From contig CANMKB010000002.1 in the NCBI GenBank assembly GCA_947498415.1, positions 372,001-436,000 on the forward strand: a DNA stretch of 64,000 nucleotides, read 5' to 3'. The stretch is from an uncultured Paracoccaceae bacterium. GTDB taxonomy: Bacteria > Pseudomonadota > Alphaproteobacteria > Rhodobacterales > Rhodobacteraceae. A program made the translations under genes and the position numbers. This document shows positions 62,960 to 64,000 of the stretch, piece after piece; positions within the stretch are counted from its first letter, which is position 1; each line of letters starts with the position of its first letter. The notes beneath the pieces were generated by a model. It was not told the origin of the DNA. It ran no database searches and was given only the letters and a program-made list of their open reading frames with translations.

Positions 62960-63898
62960 TTAGGAAACGGCAATTGGGGTGTATTCTGTTTCCAAGACAC
63001 GGATGTCAGATTCTGACAGAATGCCAGCTTGGTCTTCCACCTGCGCCACTGCCACGCCGTCGACAGATACAATCGCTTCGTCGCCATCTGGGCCAGGGGC
63101 GATAGTGATCACGCCAGGTGCGCCAGTCTCGACAAAGACGGTCAGAATGTCTTCGCCATTTTGGAAATCTTCCACAACTGGGATGTCTGTACCATCAACA
63201 TAAGTGCCGGTCACAAAGTCGTCAGCGCCAAGGCCACCGGCTGCTTCGTCACCGCTGCCCATCAGGAACACATCATCACCACTGCCACCAATCATTGTGT
63301 CTGCATCCAGAACATCGACCGCGTCCAAAACGCCGTCACGGTTGCTGTCTTCGATGCCATCCAGCCAGTCGTTGCCGCCGCCGCCAATCAGTGTGTCTTC
63401 GCCTTGGCCACCGATGAGGTAATCATTACCGGAGTCGCCGTCCAATGAGTCATTGCCAACGCCGCCATAGATGCCGTCATCGCCTTCAGCGCCATGCACT
63501 GTGTCTTGGCCACGCCCAGCTAGAATTGCGTCATCGCCTTCGCCGCCGTAAATGTCATCTGCACCAAAACCGCCATAGATGAGATCGTCACCGTCATCCC
63601 CATCAATGGTGTCTGCGCCCTGCAGGCCAAAGATTTGGTCGTTGCCTTCGGTGCCTTCCAGCAGGTCTGCCCCTGTGGAACCGGTGACTGTCGTGTCAAA
63701 CTCGACTTCTGGTGTTTCAGGTTCTTCCGGTGTTTCAGGCGTTTCTGGCTCTTCTGGTGTTTCTGGCTCTTCTGGTGTTTCAGGAGTTTCAGGTTCTTCT
63801 GGAGTATCTCCACCAGCATCATCTGTGCCGCCATCATCGCCGAATGCAAAGATCGAAGCACCAAGTGCAGCAAAGCCGAGAAGTAGAAAAAGTTCCAT
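62960..63898 (-). CDS. Short anchored RTX-like calcium-binding protein
   Basis: A 312-residue protein: N-terminal hydrophobic helix (LFLLLGFAALGASIFAF), an acidic linker built of repeated TPEEPE and PETPE units (about 33-65), then a block of seven to eight RTX nonapeptide-like units (GGFGADDIYGGEGDDAILAG and similar) that fold into a calcium-bound beta roll, and a tail ending TEYTPIAVS. It is much shorter than typical secreted RTX toxins and has no visible enzyme domain. GGGATATTCCG precedes the start; further upstream lies the window edge. Confidence 0.85.
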   Translation of the reverse strand: MELFLLLGFAALGASIFAFGDDGGTDDAGGDTPEEPETPETPEEPETPEEPETPETPEEPETPEVEFDTTVTGSTGADLLEGTEGNDQIFGLQGADTIDGDDGDDLIYGGFGADDIYGGEGDDAILAGRGQDTVHGAEGDDGIYGGVGNDSLDGDSGNDYLIGGQGEDTLIGGGGNDWLDGIEDSNRDGVLDAVDVLDADTMIGGSGDDVFLMGSGDEAAGGLGADDFVTGTYVDGTDIPVVEDFQNGEDILTVFVETGAPGVITIAPGPDGDEAIVSVDGVAVAQVEDQAGILSESDIRVLETEYTPIAVS

Positions 63899-64000
63899 CG
63901 GAATATCCCGTCTAAATTCGTTAACCTTAAATGGAATTAGGCAATTTCATGTCAAATTGAAATCGAAAAGTAGTATTGTCGCCCATGTGGATACAACGCG

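Overview
The window looks like a chromosomal segment from a marine alphaproteobacterium of the Rhodobacterales (Roseobacter group). The reasons are a moderately GC-rich coding style, a four-subunit sarcosine oxidase operon (soxBDAG), a yajC-secD-secF gene set running straight into cytochrome c maturation genes (ccmABCDG), a LuxR/LuxI pair, an RTX-type protein, and dispersed copies of an intergenic motif (core GGAGTATTT...GGAAAGATGAA) that I associate with this order. The species cannot be named from the sequence. No prophage, insertion sequence, CRISPR array or rRNA operon was seen. One tRNA (Leu, UAG) is present.

Layout. 1-2.7 kb: a secreted YHS protein, a secreted alpha/beta hydrolase and mltG. 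2.7-6.3 kb (minus): fatty-acid synthesis genes fabD, fabG, acpP and fabF, leading into mltG. 6.5-8.8 kb: a cytochrome b561-YceI fusion convergent with a stand-alone YceI protein, then a small membrane protein. 9.1-10.3 kb: rpsF-rpsR-rplI. 10.3-12.9 kb: a signalling block made of a possible structured RNA, a Cro/CI-type regulator, a LuxR regulator, an extended LuxI synthase and, in the luxI 3' region, a run of five hairpins ending in a strong terminator. 13-17.2 kb: trigger factor, tRNA-Leu, glnB-glnA. 17.4-24.4 kb: small alpha/beta-barrel proteins, a hydrolase-OsmC fusion, purB, an isolated fliG, a lipid A type acyltransferase and a DUF1223 protein. 24.6-27.3 kb: acnA. 27.3-34.2 kb (minus): yajC-secD-secF-TauE-like-Mth938-like-ccmA-ccmB-ccmC-ccmD-ccmG. 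34.4-37.2 kb: a membrane-anchored pentapeptide-repeat protein with a near-perfect 30-bp DNA repeat, then serS. 37.2-42.5 kb (minus): a desaturase, an EF-hand protein, and yfgM-like-bamB-der. 42.7-48.1 kb: an RND pump and an NTF2-like gene. 48-51.5 kb (minus): an Atm1-type ABC exporter and a LysM protein. 51.6-55.4 kb: a LOG-family enzyme, a LuxR-type solo regulator with a small divergent gene, sodB, and two tandem secreted paralogues. 55.5-60.7 kb (minus): soxBDAG. 60.9-63.9 kb: ccmI, ruvX, a DUF1289 protein and an anchored RTX-like protein.

How the parts work together. Most of the window is housekeeping: envelope biogenesis (fab, mltG, sec, bamB, acyltransferase), translation (r-proteins, serS, tig), nitrogen assimilation (glnB-glnA) and one-carbon/betaine breakdown (sox). 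The parts most worth following up are the quorum-sensing block with its candidate luxI-linked small RNA, the three-half-site operator between the solo LuxR-type regulator and an uncharacterised 58-residue protein, and the pentapeptide gene, where a tandem array is followed by a perfect 19-bp inverted repeat inside the coding sequence. All RNA and operator calls are based on reading dyad symmetry by eye; no folding or database search was run.
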